Source of the DNA: DASQPR01 sp963836785
GTDB lineage: Bacteria > Actinomycetota > Actinomycetes > Mycobacteriales > Micromonosporaceae
Direction: 5' to 3'
DNA length: 64,000 nucleotides
Assembly (NCBI GenBank): GCA_963836785.1
Contig: CAWIKW010000001.1
Coordinates: 809,801-873,800, forward strand
Made by a program: the position numbers and the translations under genes. The notes beneath the pieces were generated by a model, which did not search any database, was not told the DNA's origin, and was given only the letters and a program-made list of their open reading frames with translations. This document shows positions 18,149-27,204 of the stretch, in pieces. Each line of letters opens with the position of its first letter. The first letter of the stretch is position 1.

Positions 18149-18489
18149 TCGCGGCCGAACGAACGGTTACACGGGCATCGAATCGGCGTATTGGCATTGT
18201 TCAACACCCGAAACCTCGGCGGCTTGAGCCGAGCGCCGTAATCCAGGCGTGCACCCGTCAGCACGGCAAGCGCTGCCGGGCTAACCACTAGCCGAGCGCC
18301 CTCGCAGCCGAATCCCTCATCGGCCGCACCTTCGTCCGCAACGTCAATCACATAAGCCGTGCCGGAACACCCCAACGCGGCGAGATCGATGCGGACTGAG
18401 CCATGCCGACCGATTTCTTCGATCGCCGATTCAGTTACCTCAAACGGAGGAAATCGCATGCGATATGGCTTACCAACCCCCACCGACAT
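18088..18489 (-). CDS. HesB/IscA-like iron-sulfur assembly protein
   Basis: About 133 residues. The A-type carrier fold is visible in FEVTESAIEEIGRHGSVRID, LGCSGTAYVIDVADE, LVVSPAALAVLTGARLDYG and the C-terminal NNANTPIRCPCNRSFG. The three cysteines of the family (one after the LG, two in CPC) are present, so iron-sulfur cluster binding is plausible. Compared with canonical A-type proteins the C-terminus carries ~28 extra residues. ATG 18489 or 18459 are possible starts; neither has a strong ribosome site. It likely shares a transcript with the SnoaL-like gene. Confidence 0.7.
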   Translation of the reverse strand: MSVGVGKPYRMRFPPFEVTESAIEEIGRHGSVRIDLAALGCSGTAYVIDVADEGAADEGFGCEGARLVVSPAALAVLTGARLDYGARLKPPRFRVLNNANTPIRCPCNRSFGREWPGRGHPDCQAKTPMPWDR

Positions 18490-18602
18490 CGTTACGCGAT
18501 CGCAGCGGTGAACCATGACGCCGTCCGATGCTGCGGGCCGATGTCCGACCTACGACGCGTGGCAGATCACGCGATCATTGTGGACGTTCGGCTCCTCGTA
18601 CG

Positions 18603-18639
18603 CGCAGCGGCCCGGCTCCCGATCGGGGAGCCGGGCCGC
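18603..18639 (-). terminator. Perfect 16-bp stem intrinsic terminator
   Basis: Arms 18603-18618 and 18624-18639 are exactly complementary, with a 5-base loop. It lies 12 bases beyond the stop of the minus-strand beta-helix gene and also separates it from the HesB-like gene. Confidence 0.85.
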
Positions 18640-18650
18640 TGTTGATGCGA

Positions 18651-20270
18651 CTACGGAGCGACGACGCTGCCGTCGGAGTCGCGGTAGTTGCCGGTCCACG
18701 TGATACCGGCGTGGCCGCACGCGTCGGTGAGCCCGTAAGCGGCACTGTAGACGCCGGACTTCGGCGGAACGAACCGGTTGTCGCGTACCACCCAGTTCGT
18801 ACCCTGCTCCGGGCAGTACAGCGTGTAGGCGCCACCGCCCATGAAGTTGTCCTCGACTACCCACCCGTTGTTCAGCGTCGGATTGGTGATGATCGCCGAC
18901 GTCACCGGGTTGACCTCCAGGAGGGTGTTATGGCGGATCGTTACGTTGTTTCCACCCTGGGACTGGATCCCGTCGCCGTGAGCGGTCGACGTGCCCTCGC
19001 GCGCCGACACAACCGAGTCGACCAGCGACGAATTGGCGTTGATCTCCAGACCGTTCTCGCAGTCGTGGATGTAAACGGCGTGCGCGGCGAAGTTGGGTCC
19101 GGCAAGGCCGGTACCGCTGCCGTTCACGCAGTTGATTTCGACCCGGTCCAGGGTGGTCGTGCCGCCGGCCGAGTACGTGCTCACACCGTAGGCGCACGGG
19201 CCGATGATCCGCGAGTTGCGGATGGTGACGTTCGAGGCACGCACGTCGACGCAGCCGTGGATTTCCTTACCCTGCACCACGGCGCCATTGGTGGTGACGG
19301 TGAGGCCGCCGTTGACGACCGTGAGCGCTGTACCCGCGGGTACTCCGGCGGTCGCCGTCGTCGGATAGCCGCAGGCGGCCGGGTTGCTCACGCAACCATG
19401 CTGCGAGGGGCTGGTTGACGGGGGCGTCGAACCGCCAGATGAGCCTCCACCCGATGGGGAACCCGTCGGAGTCGGCGCAGCGGTGGGTCCGCTCGGGGTT
19501 GGCGCGGCGGTCGGCCCGGTCGTCGGCTGGCCGGTGGGGCCGGTCGTCGGCGTGCCGGGGCTCGACGGACTCGGCGTTGCACCCGGCGTGGACGGCACCG
19601 GAGTCGGGGTGCTGGGCGTACCCACGGTAAAGGTCTGCCTGGGGTTCAGGCTGATCCAATGACCGGCCTTCTTGTACATGAACCAGTACGTGTACGTGCC
19701 GACCCGGTTGAACGCCCTGCTCCCGGTGAACACCTTCTGCGACGTGCCGAGCTTCCACGCGTGCGCGCGCGCGAAGTCGACTCGGATTCCGTCCGGACCC
19801 TTCACCGTGAGGGCGACATCGGACAGCGTGGTCTCGCTCGCGGCGACGACCTTGGCGCCGGCGGTTACCGTCTGACCGACGGCCGCTTTGCTGACGTCCA
19901 CACCCAACGCCTGGACTGTCACTGGCGAGGCAACCCTGAAGTGGATGCCGCCGGCACCGGTCGCTGCGACCGCGATGCCACCGGTGAGCGCGGCGGCCAT
20001 CGCGGCAACGGGTATGAGCAGCCACTTCTTCTTTCCGGCGCCACGCCTGACATGACGATGCTCGCCCCGATGGCGGTCGCGACGCTGCGGGGTGCGGCTC
20101 TCCGTAGCAAGACGGTGCGTAGGTCCGGACGTGTCGTCGCCACCGGCCCAGAAGTGGGCGAAGCGGTCTTCTCCGTGGCGGGGGTCATAGCGATGATCTT
20201 GGCGGGGCGCTGCGTTCGGGCGCGCCGAAGGATTGCCCTGGCTGTCGCCGGGCAGGGTGTATCGATGCAC
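18651..20270 (-). CDS. Membrane-anchored/secreted right-handed beta-helix protein
   Basis: 539 residues. A hydrophilic His/Arg-rich N-terminus (~80 residues, HRYTLPGDSQGNPSARP) precedes a hydrophobic segment (KKKWLLIPVAAMAAALTGG). Then come a beta-sandwich-like domain (VKGPDGIRVDFARAHAW), a long Thr/Pro/Gly linker, and a C-terminal parallel beta-helix (~330-539) with NVTIRNSRIIGPCAYGVST, NGLEINANSSLVDS, NNVTIRHNTLLEVNP and NWVVRDNRFVPP. This is the plan of actinobacterial pectate-lyase-like or surface beta-helix proteins; no catalytic residues can be assigned. GTG 20270 has AAGGGA upstream and replaces a longer open frame to 20486. Confidence 0.85.
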   Translation of the reverse strand: MHRYTLPGDSQGNPSARPNAAPRQDHRYDPRHGEDRFAHFWAGGDDTSGPTHRLATESRTPQRRDRHRGEHRHVRRGAGKKKWLLIPVAAMAAALTGGIAVAATGAGGIHFRVASPVTVQALGVDVSKAAVGQTVTAGAKVVAASETTLSDVALTVKGPDGIRVDFARAHAWKLGTSQKVFTGSRAFNRVGTYTYWFMYKKAGHWISLNPRQTFTVGTPSTPTPVPSTPGATPSPSSPGTPTTGPTGQPTTGPTAAPTPSGPTAAPTPTGSPSGGGSSGGSTPPSTSPSQHGCVSNPAACGYPTTATAGVPAGTALTVVNGGLTVTTNGAVVQGKEIHGCVDVRASNVTIRNSRIIGPCAYGVSTYSAGGTTTLDRVEINCVNGSGTGLAGPNFAAHAVYIHDCENGLEINANSSLVDSVVSAREGTSTAHGDGIQSQGGNNVTIRHNTLLEVNPVTSAIITNPTLNNGWVVEDNFMGGGAYTLYCPEQGTNWVVRDNRFVPPKSGVYSAAYGLTDACGHAGITWTGNYRDSDGSVVAP

Positions 20271-21068
20271 AGCTATCCCTTCGTACGCCTGCGAGGTGAG
20301 CTGTCGGGTTCGGGCGCGAAGGTTGCCCGGCCGGGAAATCCCGGCTTCACCCCAAGGCACCGCGGTCGCGGCGCCATCGAGGGTTCCCCCACTCCTGTCC
20401 TTGCTCAATTTCCTGGGGGCGCACCGCCCGGTGGACAGGACTCGGCGTATCCGGTCGGCGCGGCCGGCCCTGTTCAGCCAGCACATCTTGATAACACAAC
20501 GTCACGATCATGATTCGGTCACGCGCTGCTCCCGACCGGGACCGATAGGTCACCAGAGCCGCCAACCGCCCGAAATGCGATCACGTACCGTGCCCGAGCT
20601 GCCACGCGGCGCCGACGTCGATTCGAGATTCGGCGTGACGCGGGTCACAAAAATACCCGAACGATTGACGATCTCCTCAGGCGATCGGCGCCGGCCGGCC
20701 GCCGCTGCCGACCCGCGCCGTACTTGGCGACGGGCGATAATTCGAGCTCAACCGGGTCGGGCCGTCGCCGGCGACGGAGCCGTGGCGGTGGGTTGACGGC
20801 GCATAGCTGCTCGCCGGCACCGACGGGCTGCCGTAGTGTCCACGGACGGGGATCCGACCGGGGACGGATACGGGCGCGAGGTATCAGCGGCAACTCGGTT
20901 GGTGGCGACTGGCCGTACGCGAGAACCCGACAGCCGTCCAGCCCAACCCAGCGCGACGATTCCGCCACGCCGGTCACCCCGCCGGGTCGTTGCTCGCGAC
21001 TCGCGGCTAGCGACCTCTTCAGACCAGCCGCGCGGGCCGCCGACCATGAGCGACGCGGACAGCGGCTG
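20271..21068. other. Intergenic, no gene recognised
   Basis: About 800 bases. Open frames on both strands are Arg/Ser/Pro-rich, have poor codon-position bias and overlap each other; I do not accept any as a gene. Confidence 0.5.
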
Positions 21069-21686
21069 CTATGTGCGTCGTTTTCGGCCGGGCGACCGGC
21101 GCGGCCGGGAGTACTCGCGAACGATCATCGCGGACCACATGGCGGCGACCGCACAAGCTGTGAGCGCCATCGCATGATGGGCCTCGACGTGGCCACCAAA
21201 TCCCTCTAGCGACAGCGCTGCCGCGGCCGCCAGTACGGCACCGATTTGCAGCGCATCGGCAAGCCGCCCCAGGCCCACACTGTGGACCGGAAACTGCGGT
21301 GCGCCAGTGAACCGGAATTCCAGCACCGACCAGGCCACGGTCGACGCGGCGACCCCAGTGGTGCCAAGGACTCTGGCCCGCAGCTCCAGGTACACATCGT
21401 CGTTGTCCGCGACCGTGACCGTGATGACATCGCTTTCGAAATGATCCAGACGGGCCTGCAGACGATGCGTTCCCGGCACCACTTCAATCGTTTCCTGATC
21501 GCGGTGCCCGACGCTGCCGCAAGGATGCCCATCGAGCACGAGCTGACAGCGACGGAAACGGTCGCGCCCCCACCACTCGCGCCGCTCCACAATCAGCCGT
21601 GCCACGGTCGGCCTCCACCCAGGTCGTGACGCGACGGTATCTGACCGCCATCGAGCAAGCCAGACCTGCACGACACGACGAGTCAT
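21069..21686 (-). CDS. Membrane protein with PEGA-like domain
   Basis: Up to 205 residues. The N-terminal half has the pattern QLVLDGHPCGSVGHRDQETI then EVVPGTHRLQARLDHFESDV and DVYLELRARV, similar to PEGA-type modules that often sit on cytoplasmic faces of membrane proteins. Two hydrophobic helices follow (LADALQIGAVLAAAAALS and AMALTACAVAAMWSAMIV), ending with a basic tail. Function unknown. The start is uncertain; the first ~30 residues may not be translated. It lies 12 bases downstream of the MFS gene and is probably cotranscribed with it. Confidence 0.6.
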   Translation of the reverse strand: MTRRVVQVWLARWRSDTVASRPGWRPTVARLIVERREWWGRDRFRRCQLVLDGHPCGSVGHRDQETIEVVPGTHRLQARLDHFESDVITVTVADNDDVYLELRARVLGTTGVAASTVAWSVLEFRFTGAPQFPVHSVGLGRLADALQIGAVLAAAAALSLEGFGGHVEAHHAMALTACAVAAMWSAMIVREYSRPRRSPGRKRRT

Positions 21687-21698
21687 GACCTGGGTCGG

Positions 21699-23141
21699 TC
21701 AGCGCTGCAAGACGGTCACGACCTGCTCTCGGTCGACGGGCGACGGCGGCGAGACCGTGGAGCGGACGGCGAGATATCCCAGCCCCGCCGCGACCAGGGC
21801 GGTGGCCGCAAGTGCGCCGTTGGTGACGCCGAAGGCGTGTGTGGCCGCGGACGCGCCGACGCGACCACCGACGACTGCGAGATACGCGGTGCCAAACGTT
21901 GCCACGCCGGCTACCGCGGAGACTTGCGCTGTCGTCGTCACCAGACCGCTGAGGTCGGCGGCGAACCGCGGTGGCACGGCCGCACTGAGGTGGGCAAGCG
22001 TCGCGCTGAAGCCGCACCCCAACCCCAGCCCGCCGAGTCCGAGCGTCACGACCAGCAGCGGACCGGACGGCTGTCCGGCAAAGGCCAACGATGCGTACGC
22101 ACTGGCGAGCAAGAGCTGACCGGCGGGAACGAGGTACGGCACGAGCCGCGATGGGAAGCGGCGAAGAACGGGCCCGGCGGCCCCGAACGCGGCCACCCAC
22201 GAGACCAGGGCAAGTCCGGAGAACAACGCGCTATGCCCCAGCCCGACCTGTAGATACAGCGCAAGCACAAACAGCATAGAGAAGTACGTGCTGCTTGCGG
22301 CCGCGTTCGACAGCAACGCTTGCCATACCGGCCTGGTCAGGATGGACAGGTTGACCAGCGGACGGCGGCCGTGTGCGGCCGCGGCCCGTTGGGTGGCGAC
22401 GAACGCGGCCAGAGCGGGACCACTCGCCGCCAGGCAGATCCACACCCACAGCGGCCAGTGCAGGTCGCGACCCAGTATCAGCGGTAGCACGGTGAGCATC
22501 GCTGTCGCCGATAGCGTTGCCACGCCCGCGAAGTCCAGCCGATCGCGCCGGTGTTCGCCGTCGGCCGGCAGCAGTCTCGAGGCGGCGACCAGCAGCACGA
22601 TTCCGATCGGCACGTTGATGAGAAAGACGGGTCGCCAGGTCGCGTGGAACAGGTTGGCCCAGACCAGTACGCCGCCGAGTACTTGACCCACGACCGCGCC
22701 GCCGGACAGCGCCGCCGCGTACCAGCCAAGTGCCCGGAGCCGGGCCGGACCGTCCGGAAAGGCGCGCTGAATGCCGGTCAGCACCTGCGGCACCATCAAC
22801 GCCGCACCCACGCCTTGGACGACGCGGGCGGCGATCAGCGGGACAGCTGCCGGAGCAAGACCACAGGCCAGCGACGCCAACGTAAAAATCACGAGCCCGC
22901 ACAGGAAAGTCCGCCGGTAACCGCGCAGGTCACCCAGTCGTGCTCCGGTGATAAGCAGCATGGCGTACGCGAGCACATATCCGGACACGATGAGCTGAAG
23001 TTCGGCGCCGCTGGCCGAAAGGCCGGATCCAATCGACGGGCCGGCAACGTTGACGATCGCGACATCGATGTTGTTCATGACCATGCCGGCAAGCAGGACG
23101 GCCAGGAGCATGCCCCGGTGACGGGCGGGAGTTTCAGACAT
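21699..23141 (-). CDS. MFS exporter, DHA2 (EmrB/QacA-like, 14 TM)
   Basis: 480 residues with about 14 hydrophobic helices. Typical elements are MNNIDVAIVNVAGPSI in helix 1 (motif D1-like), LGDLRGYRRTFLCGLVIFTL (motif A, loop 2-3) and GGAVVGQVLGGVLVWANLFH with FLINVPIGIVLLVA (motif C region of drug antiporters). It is expected to extrude drugs or metabolites with the proton gradient. No regulator is adjacent. ATG 23141 begins the protein; the previous gene upstream is 300 bases away. Confidence 0.88.
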   Translation of the reverse strand: MSETPARHRGMLLAVLLAGMVMNNIDVAIVNVAGPSIGSGLSASGAELQLIVSGYVLAYAMLLITGARLGDLRGYRRTFLCGLVIFTLASLACGLAPAAVPLIAARVVQGVGAALMVPQVLTGIQRAFPDGPARLRALGWYAAALSGGAVVGQVLGGVLVWANLFHATWRPVFLINVPIGIVLLVAASRLLPADGEHRRDRLDFAGVATLSATAMLTVLPLILGRDLHWPLWVWICLAASGPALAAFVATQRAAAAHGRRPLVNLSILTRPVWQALLSNAAASSTYFSMLFVLALYLQVGLGHSALFSGLALVSWVAAFGAAGPVLRRFPSRLVPYLVPAGQLLLASAYASLAFAGQPSGPLLVVTLGLGGLGLGCGFSATLAHLSAAVPPRFAADLSGLVTTTAQVSAVAGVATFGTAYLAVVGGRVGASAATHAFGVTNGALAATALVAAGLGYLAVRSTVSPPSPVDREQVVTVLQR

Positions 23142-23438
23142 CGCTCAAAGATGCCCACGGCGTGGCCCGAACGCTGGCGGTATCCGGACATCACGTTCCG
23201 CCGGGTCTCAACCGCGTGCCGCCAGTCGACCGCGTTCACACGGACCTACGAGAGACGTATGGCTACGGCCCGGTCAGTGTCTGCGTCATGACCTGGGTCC
23301 TGATGGCACTTGCTGCTAGCAAGCGTATGTACAGGTGCGCTCGCCGTTGATTGACGCGACGCCGCGTAGCGCCACCCGACGCACACGCGGCCCCGATATC
23401 TACCGCGCATCAACGCCAACTCGACCGGGCCGGCCGGG

Positions 23439-25154
23439 TCAGTGGGCCTCACGCGCGACCTGATCTCCGCTGCAACCGACGAGGAAGTCGAGATCGGCAC
23501 CGAGGTCGGCACCGAGAACCGTGTCGACGTAAAGCTTCTCCCAGCCGCGGGTCGGTCGGGCGAGAGCGGCGGCCATCGCCGCCGATGGTGGTCTGGCGTC
23601 GAATTCGGCCTGCGGCACGTCGACCGAGATACTGCGCCCGTCGACGTCGAGGGTGATCCAGTCGGCGGGTTGGACCTTGCCGAGTGGTCCGCCGGCGGCC
23701 GCCTCCGGGGCGACGTGCAAAACGACCGTGCCGTACGCGGTGCCGCTCATCCGCCCGTCGCACACCCGCACCATGTCCCGGACGCCCTGCCGGAGCAGCT
23801 TCGTGGGCAACGGCAGGTTTGCCACCTCGGGCATGCCCGGGTAGCCACGCGGGCCGCAGCCGCGCAAGACGAGCACGCTGTCGGCGTCGACGTCGAGGTC
23901 GGGTGAGTCAATGCGCGCCCGCATGTCTTCAACCGAGTCGAAGACGACTGCCCGGCCTCGGTGCCGCAGCAAGTGTGGCGATGCCGCCGCCGGCTTGATG
24001 ATCGCACCCGCTGGGGCGAGATTGCCGCGCAGGACGGCGATTCCGGCGCTCGGTTGCAGCGGGGCCTCCCGAGCCCGAATGACGTCACCGTCCCAGATCT
24101 GCGCGGCGGCCAGGGATTCGACGAATGGTCGTCCGGTGACGTCGATGGCGTCGGCGTCGAGGAGGTCGATCACCTCGTTGAGCACGGCGGCGAGTCCGCC
24201 TGCGCGGTGTAGATCCTCCATCAGGTGTTTTCCGGCGGGTTGCAGGTTGACGAGCAGGGGCACATCCGCCGCGATGCGGTCGAAGTCGGTCAGGGTCAAC
24301 GGCACCCCGAGCCGCCCCGCGATGGCTAACAGGTGGACCACCGCGTTGGTGGAGCCGCCGATCGCGGCGAGGGCAACGATCGCATTGCGGAACGAGCCCG
24401 TGGTCAGGATCTGGCTGGGGCGGCGGCTGGCGGCCACCATCTCGATGATCAGCTTGCCGGTCTCGTGAGAGCGGGCCAGAAGGCGGCTGTCCGGAGCCGG
24501 GATTCCGGCGGTGCCCGGCAGGACCATTCCCAGCGCCTCGGCGAGCAGGCCCATGGTTGACGCGGTGCCCATCGTGTTGCAGTGACCGCGGCTGCGGATC
24601 ATCGACGACTCGGATTCGAGGAAATCCTGCTGACCGAGCGTCCCGGCGCGGACCTCTTCGCTCAGACGCCATACGTCCGTGCCGCAGCCAAGCGGGGTGC
24701 CGCGGAACGTGCCGGTGAGCATGGGACCTCCAGGCACGACCACAGCGGGGAGGTTGACCGACGCGGCCGCCATGAGCAGCGCGGGAATCGTCTTGTCACA
24801 ACCACCGAGCAGGACGACGCCGTCGACGGGGTTGGCGCGCAGCATCTCCTCGGCGGCCATCGCGGCCATGTTGCGCCACAGCATCGCCGTCGGTCGGACC
24901 TGCGTCTCACCGAGCGACACCACGGGCAGGTTCAGCGGGACGCCGCCGGCCTCCCAGACGCCTTGTTTGACATGCTCGGCCACCTCATTCAGATGGCTGT
25001 TGCACGGGGTCAGGTCGGACGCCGTGTTGGCGATCGCGATCTGCGGTCGATCCTGGAACGCGGAGTTGGGCAGGCCCCGGCGCATCCATGCCCGGTGGAT
25101 GTAGGCGTTGCGGTCTGCGCCCGAATACCACTCGGCGCTGCGAAGCTCCGGCAT
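23439..25154 (-). CDS. IlvD/EDD-family sugar-acid dehydratase (L-arabinonate/D-xylonate type)
   Basis: 571 residues, the size of pentonate dehydratases. The iron-sulfur cysteines are C51 (DLTPC), C119 (GGCDKT) and C192 (HCNTMGTASTM), and K121 in GCDKT is the usual carbamylated lysine. Other family marks are IGGSTNAVVHLLAIAGR, LRGNLAPAGAIIKPAAASP, GYPGMPEV and the C-terminal GADLDFLVGC. The closest pattern I know is L-arabinonate dehydratase rather than IlvD, which lacks the GADLDFL tail. It would convert an aldonate to the 2-keto-3-deoxy acid. It diverges from an IclR regulator and two alcohol dehydrogenase genes, supporting a sugar-acid pathway. The exact substrate is not determined. Confidence 0.85.
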   Translation of the reverse strand: MPELRSAEWYSGADRNAYIHRAWMRRGLPNSAFQDRPQIAIANTASDLTPCNSHLNEVAEHVKQGVWEAGGVPLNLPVVSLGETQVRPTAMLWRNMAAMAAEEMLRANPVDGVVLLGGCDKTIPALLMAAASVNLPAVVVPGGPMLTGTFRGTPLGCGTDVWRLSEEVRAGTLGQQDFLESESSMIRSRGHCNTMGTASTMGLLAEALGMVLPGTAGIPAPDSRLLARSHETGKLIIEMVAASRRPSQILTTGSFRNAIVALAAIGGSTNAVVHLLAIAGRLGVPLTLTDFDRIAADVPLLVNLQPAGKHLMEDLHRAGGLAAVLNEVIDLLDADAIDVTGRPFVESLAAAQIWDGDVIRAREAPLQPSAGIAVLRGNLAPAGAIIKPAAASPHLLRHRGRAVVFDSVEDMRARIDSPDLDVDADSVLVLRGCGPRGYPGMPEVANLPLPTKLLRQGVRDMVRVCDGRMSGTAYGTVVLHVAPEAAAGGPLGKVQPADWITLDVDGRSISVDVPQAEFDARPPSAAMAAALARPTRGWEKLYVDTVLGADLGADLDFLVGCSGDQVAREAH

Positions 25155-25213
25155 TGATCATCCAATTATTAGAACGCCAGTTGATTATCTGGAATCTCGG
25201 GTACGGTACTCCT
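25155..25213. promoter_or_regulatory. Divergent promoter region with IclR-type operator candidate
   Basis: This AT-rich 59-base gap separates the divergent dehydratase and IclR genes. It contains the pseudo-palindrome CCAGTTGATTATCTGG at 25177-25192 (four-base perfect ends) and an overlapping CCAATTATT at 25162. It is a natural site for the adjacent IclR protein, though no -10/-35 pair is certain. Confidence 0.4.
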
Positions 25214-25984
25214 ATGCAGCCCGCAGGCGCATCCCATCTTGTCGGGACGGATCGCGTGCTCGGGATCCTCCACGAACTGGCGCGCCACCCCGACGGCATC
25301 TCGTTGGAAGGTCTGACGCGTGCCACCGGCAGCCCCAAGCCCACCGTCCACCGGGCGGTCACATCTCTGTGCCGTTTCGGCTTCGCGGCCCGAAACGGGC
25401 ACGGCCACTATGCGTTGGGCGACGAGTTCCTGCGGCTGGCGTTCGCCCATCACGAAGCGCGCCCCGATCACCTGCGCATCGCGCCGGTGTTGACCGAGCT
25501 CGCCGAGCGCTACGGTGAGACGGCTCATTACGCGGTTCTTGACGGGGACACCGTTGTCTACCGAGCGAAGGTCGATCCACCGTCCGGGCCACTGCGGCTC
25601 ACGTCCACTGTCGGCGGACGAAATCCCGCGCACAGCACCGGTGTCGGCAAGCTGCTGCTCTCTTACTCGCTCCCCGACGACGACGCCGTCGCGGCCTGGG
25701 TCGGTGACCGCACGTTGGAGCGGCGCACCAAGTCGACCCGGACGACCGCCGACAGTCTCGCCGCCGCGCTGCGCACAACAAGACAGCGCGGGTACGCGAT
25801 CGACGACCAGGAGAACGAACCCGGCATTGTCTGCGTCGCCGTACCGGCGTTCCTCACCTCCCCGACCCGCCCGAGCGGCGCCGTCAGTATCTCCGCGCCA
25901 GCGTCCCGGACTTCGCTGGCGCACCTGATCGACCAGGTCCCGGCCATCCACGCAACGGTCAACGGCCGCACGGTCGTCGGATGA
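25214..25984 (+). CDS. IclR-family transcriptional regulator
   Basis: 256 residues. The winged helix (TDRVLGILHELARHPDGISL, GSPKPTVHRAVTSLCRFGF) is followed by an IclR effector domain (AERYGETAHYAVLDGD, NPAHSTGVGKLLLSY, RGYAIDDQENEPGIVCVAVP). IclR proteins sense small organic acids and usually control the adjacent catabolic genes; here these are the divergent dehydratase and the downstream dehydrogenases. ATG 25214 is chosen because the domain starts there; the frame extends further upstream but over the divergent gene. Confidence 0.9.
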   Translation: MQPAGASHLVGTDRVLGILHELARHPDGISLEGLTRATGSPKPTVHRAVTSLCRFGFAARNGHGHYALGDEFLRLAFAHHEARPDHLRIAPVLTELAERYGETAHYAVLDGDTVVYRAKVDPPSGPLRLTSTVGGRNPAHSTGVGKLLLSYSLPDDDAVAAWVGDRTLERRTKSTRTTADSLAAALRTTRQRGYAIDDQENEPGIVCVAVPAFLTSPTRPSGAVSISAPASRTSLAHLIDQVPAIHATVNGRTVVG

Positions 25985-26163
25985 GCCCGGGACGCGCATC
26001 CGCCGATGCGGCGCTGCAGTCGTCGCTGGCCTCGACTGGCGTGTACGGACTCGGCGAGGTGCCGACCTCGACCGCGTACCGCAGGTGTTTGTCGGTTGAC
26101 GTCACGGAACTGCGCGTCGACGGGCTCGGCGTCCGACGGGACGTCGTCGCGGCGCCCCGATGA
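25981..26163 (+). CDS. Possible 60-residue coupled small protein
   Basis: A 60-residue frame starts at the ATGA that overlaps the IclR stop and ends in ATGATGA at the start of the next gene, so it would be coupled on both sides. The product (MSPGRASADAALQSSLASTG and onward) has no hydrophobic stretch and no recognised domain. Double coupling argues for translation, while composition is unremarkable. It may be a remnant of a longer gene. Confidence 0.35.
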   Translation: MSPGRASADAALQSSLASTGVYGLGEVPTSTAYRRCLSVDVTELRVDGLGVRRDVVAAPR

Positions 26164-27176
26164 TGCGCGCCTTCTTCATCACCGGAGCGGGCAAGGCTGA
26201 GGTCCGGGACGTTGCCCCACCCGAGCCGCGTCCCGGACGGGTCGTCGTCGACGTGGAACGGGCTGGCGTATGCGGCACCGATGTCGAGTTCTTCACCGGC
26301 GAGATGTCCTATCTGCACAGCGGACAGGCGCGATACCCGATCCGGATCGGGCATGAGTGGGCCGGGACCGTCTCCGCCGTGGGCTCCGGTGTCGACCCTT
26401 CCTGGTTCGGGCTCCGAGTCACCGGGGACACCATGCTCGGCTGCGGCCGCTGCACCCGATGCCTCGGCGGCCGGCAACACGTCTGCGCTGACCGGTACGA
26501 GATCGGAGTCCGCCACGGCTGGCCGGGCGCGCTCGCCGAGCAATTAGAGGTGCCGGTGACAGCGTTGCAGCCGTTGCCCGAGACGGTCGACGCGGCGCTC
26601 GGCGCCCTGGTCGAGCCCGGCGGCAACGCCTTCCGCGCCGTCCTCGGTGCCCGGATTCAGCCCGGGGAGCGGCTGCTCGTGCTTGGGCCGGGAACGATCG
26701 GCCTGCTCGCCGCAAAGATCGGTGTGGCGCAGGGTGCGGAGGTGCATTTGCTCGGTCGGAGTACGACGTCCATCAACTTCGCGGCATCGTACGGGTTCGA
26801 CAATGCCTGGACTCGCGACACTTTGCCCGACCTGCCGTACGACGCGGTCATCGACGCCTCCAACGCCGCGTTCCTGCCCGCGCTCGCCGCAGACCTGGTC
26901 GAACCGGGACGCCGCGTGGTCTACATCGGACTCGCCGGCGAACCCAGCCTCGTCGACACCCGGACGCTCGTGCTCAAGGATGTCACCGCCGTCGGCGTGC
27001 TCAGCGCGTCCGGCGGTATCGCCGGCACCGTTGAGCTTTATGCGTCCGGTGCCGTCGACCCACGCCCGCTCATCGCCGCCACCGTCGGTTTGGACGATCT
27101 CGCCGCCGTCCTCGCCGGCGAACGCCGCGCCGAGTGGGGGCACGCCCCGAAAATCCACGTGGACCCCCGTCGCTGA
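26163..27176 (+). CDS. Zinc-dependent medium-chain alcohol/polyol dehydrogenase
   Basis: 337 residues of the MDR superfamily. Catalytic-zinc residues lie in GVCGTDVEFF and IGHEWAGTV; the structural-zinc loop GCGRCTRCLGGRQHVC has the C-x2-C-x2-C-x7-C spacing. The NAD(P) Rossmann motif is VLGPGTIGLLAAK. It resembles sorbitol/threonine-dehydrogenase-like enzymes. In this cluster it may oxidise a sugar or a sugar-derived alcohol before or after the dehydratase step (inference). The start is ATG 26163 or the ATG three bases upstream. It follows the IclR gene on one transcript. Confidence 0.85.
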   Translation: MRAFFITGAGKAEVRDVAPPEPRPGRVVVDVERAGVCGTDVEFFTGEMSYLHSGQARYPIRIGHEWAGTVSAVGSGVDPSWFGLRVTGDTMLGCGRCTRCLGGRQHVCADRYEIGVRHGWPGALAEQLEVPVTALQPLPETVDAALGALVEPGGNAFRAVLGARIQPGERLLVLGPGTIGLLAAKIGVAQGAEVHLLGRSTTSINFAASYGFDNAWTRDTLPDLPYDAVIDASNAAFLPALAADLVEPGRRVVYIGLAGEPSLVDTRTLVLKDVTAVGVLSASGGIAGTVELYASGAVDPRPLIAATVGLDDLAAVLAGERRAEWGHAPKIHVDPRR

Positions 27177-27204
27177 CGGATCCGATAACCCGACGGAGTC
27201 GACT

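Noticed and set aside
18528..19418. 296-residue plus-strand frame over the beta-helix gene and its terminator
   Set aside because: Crosses the terminator and lies antisense to a gene with clear beta-helix motifs.
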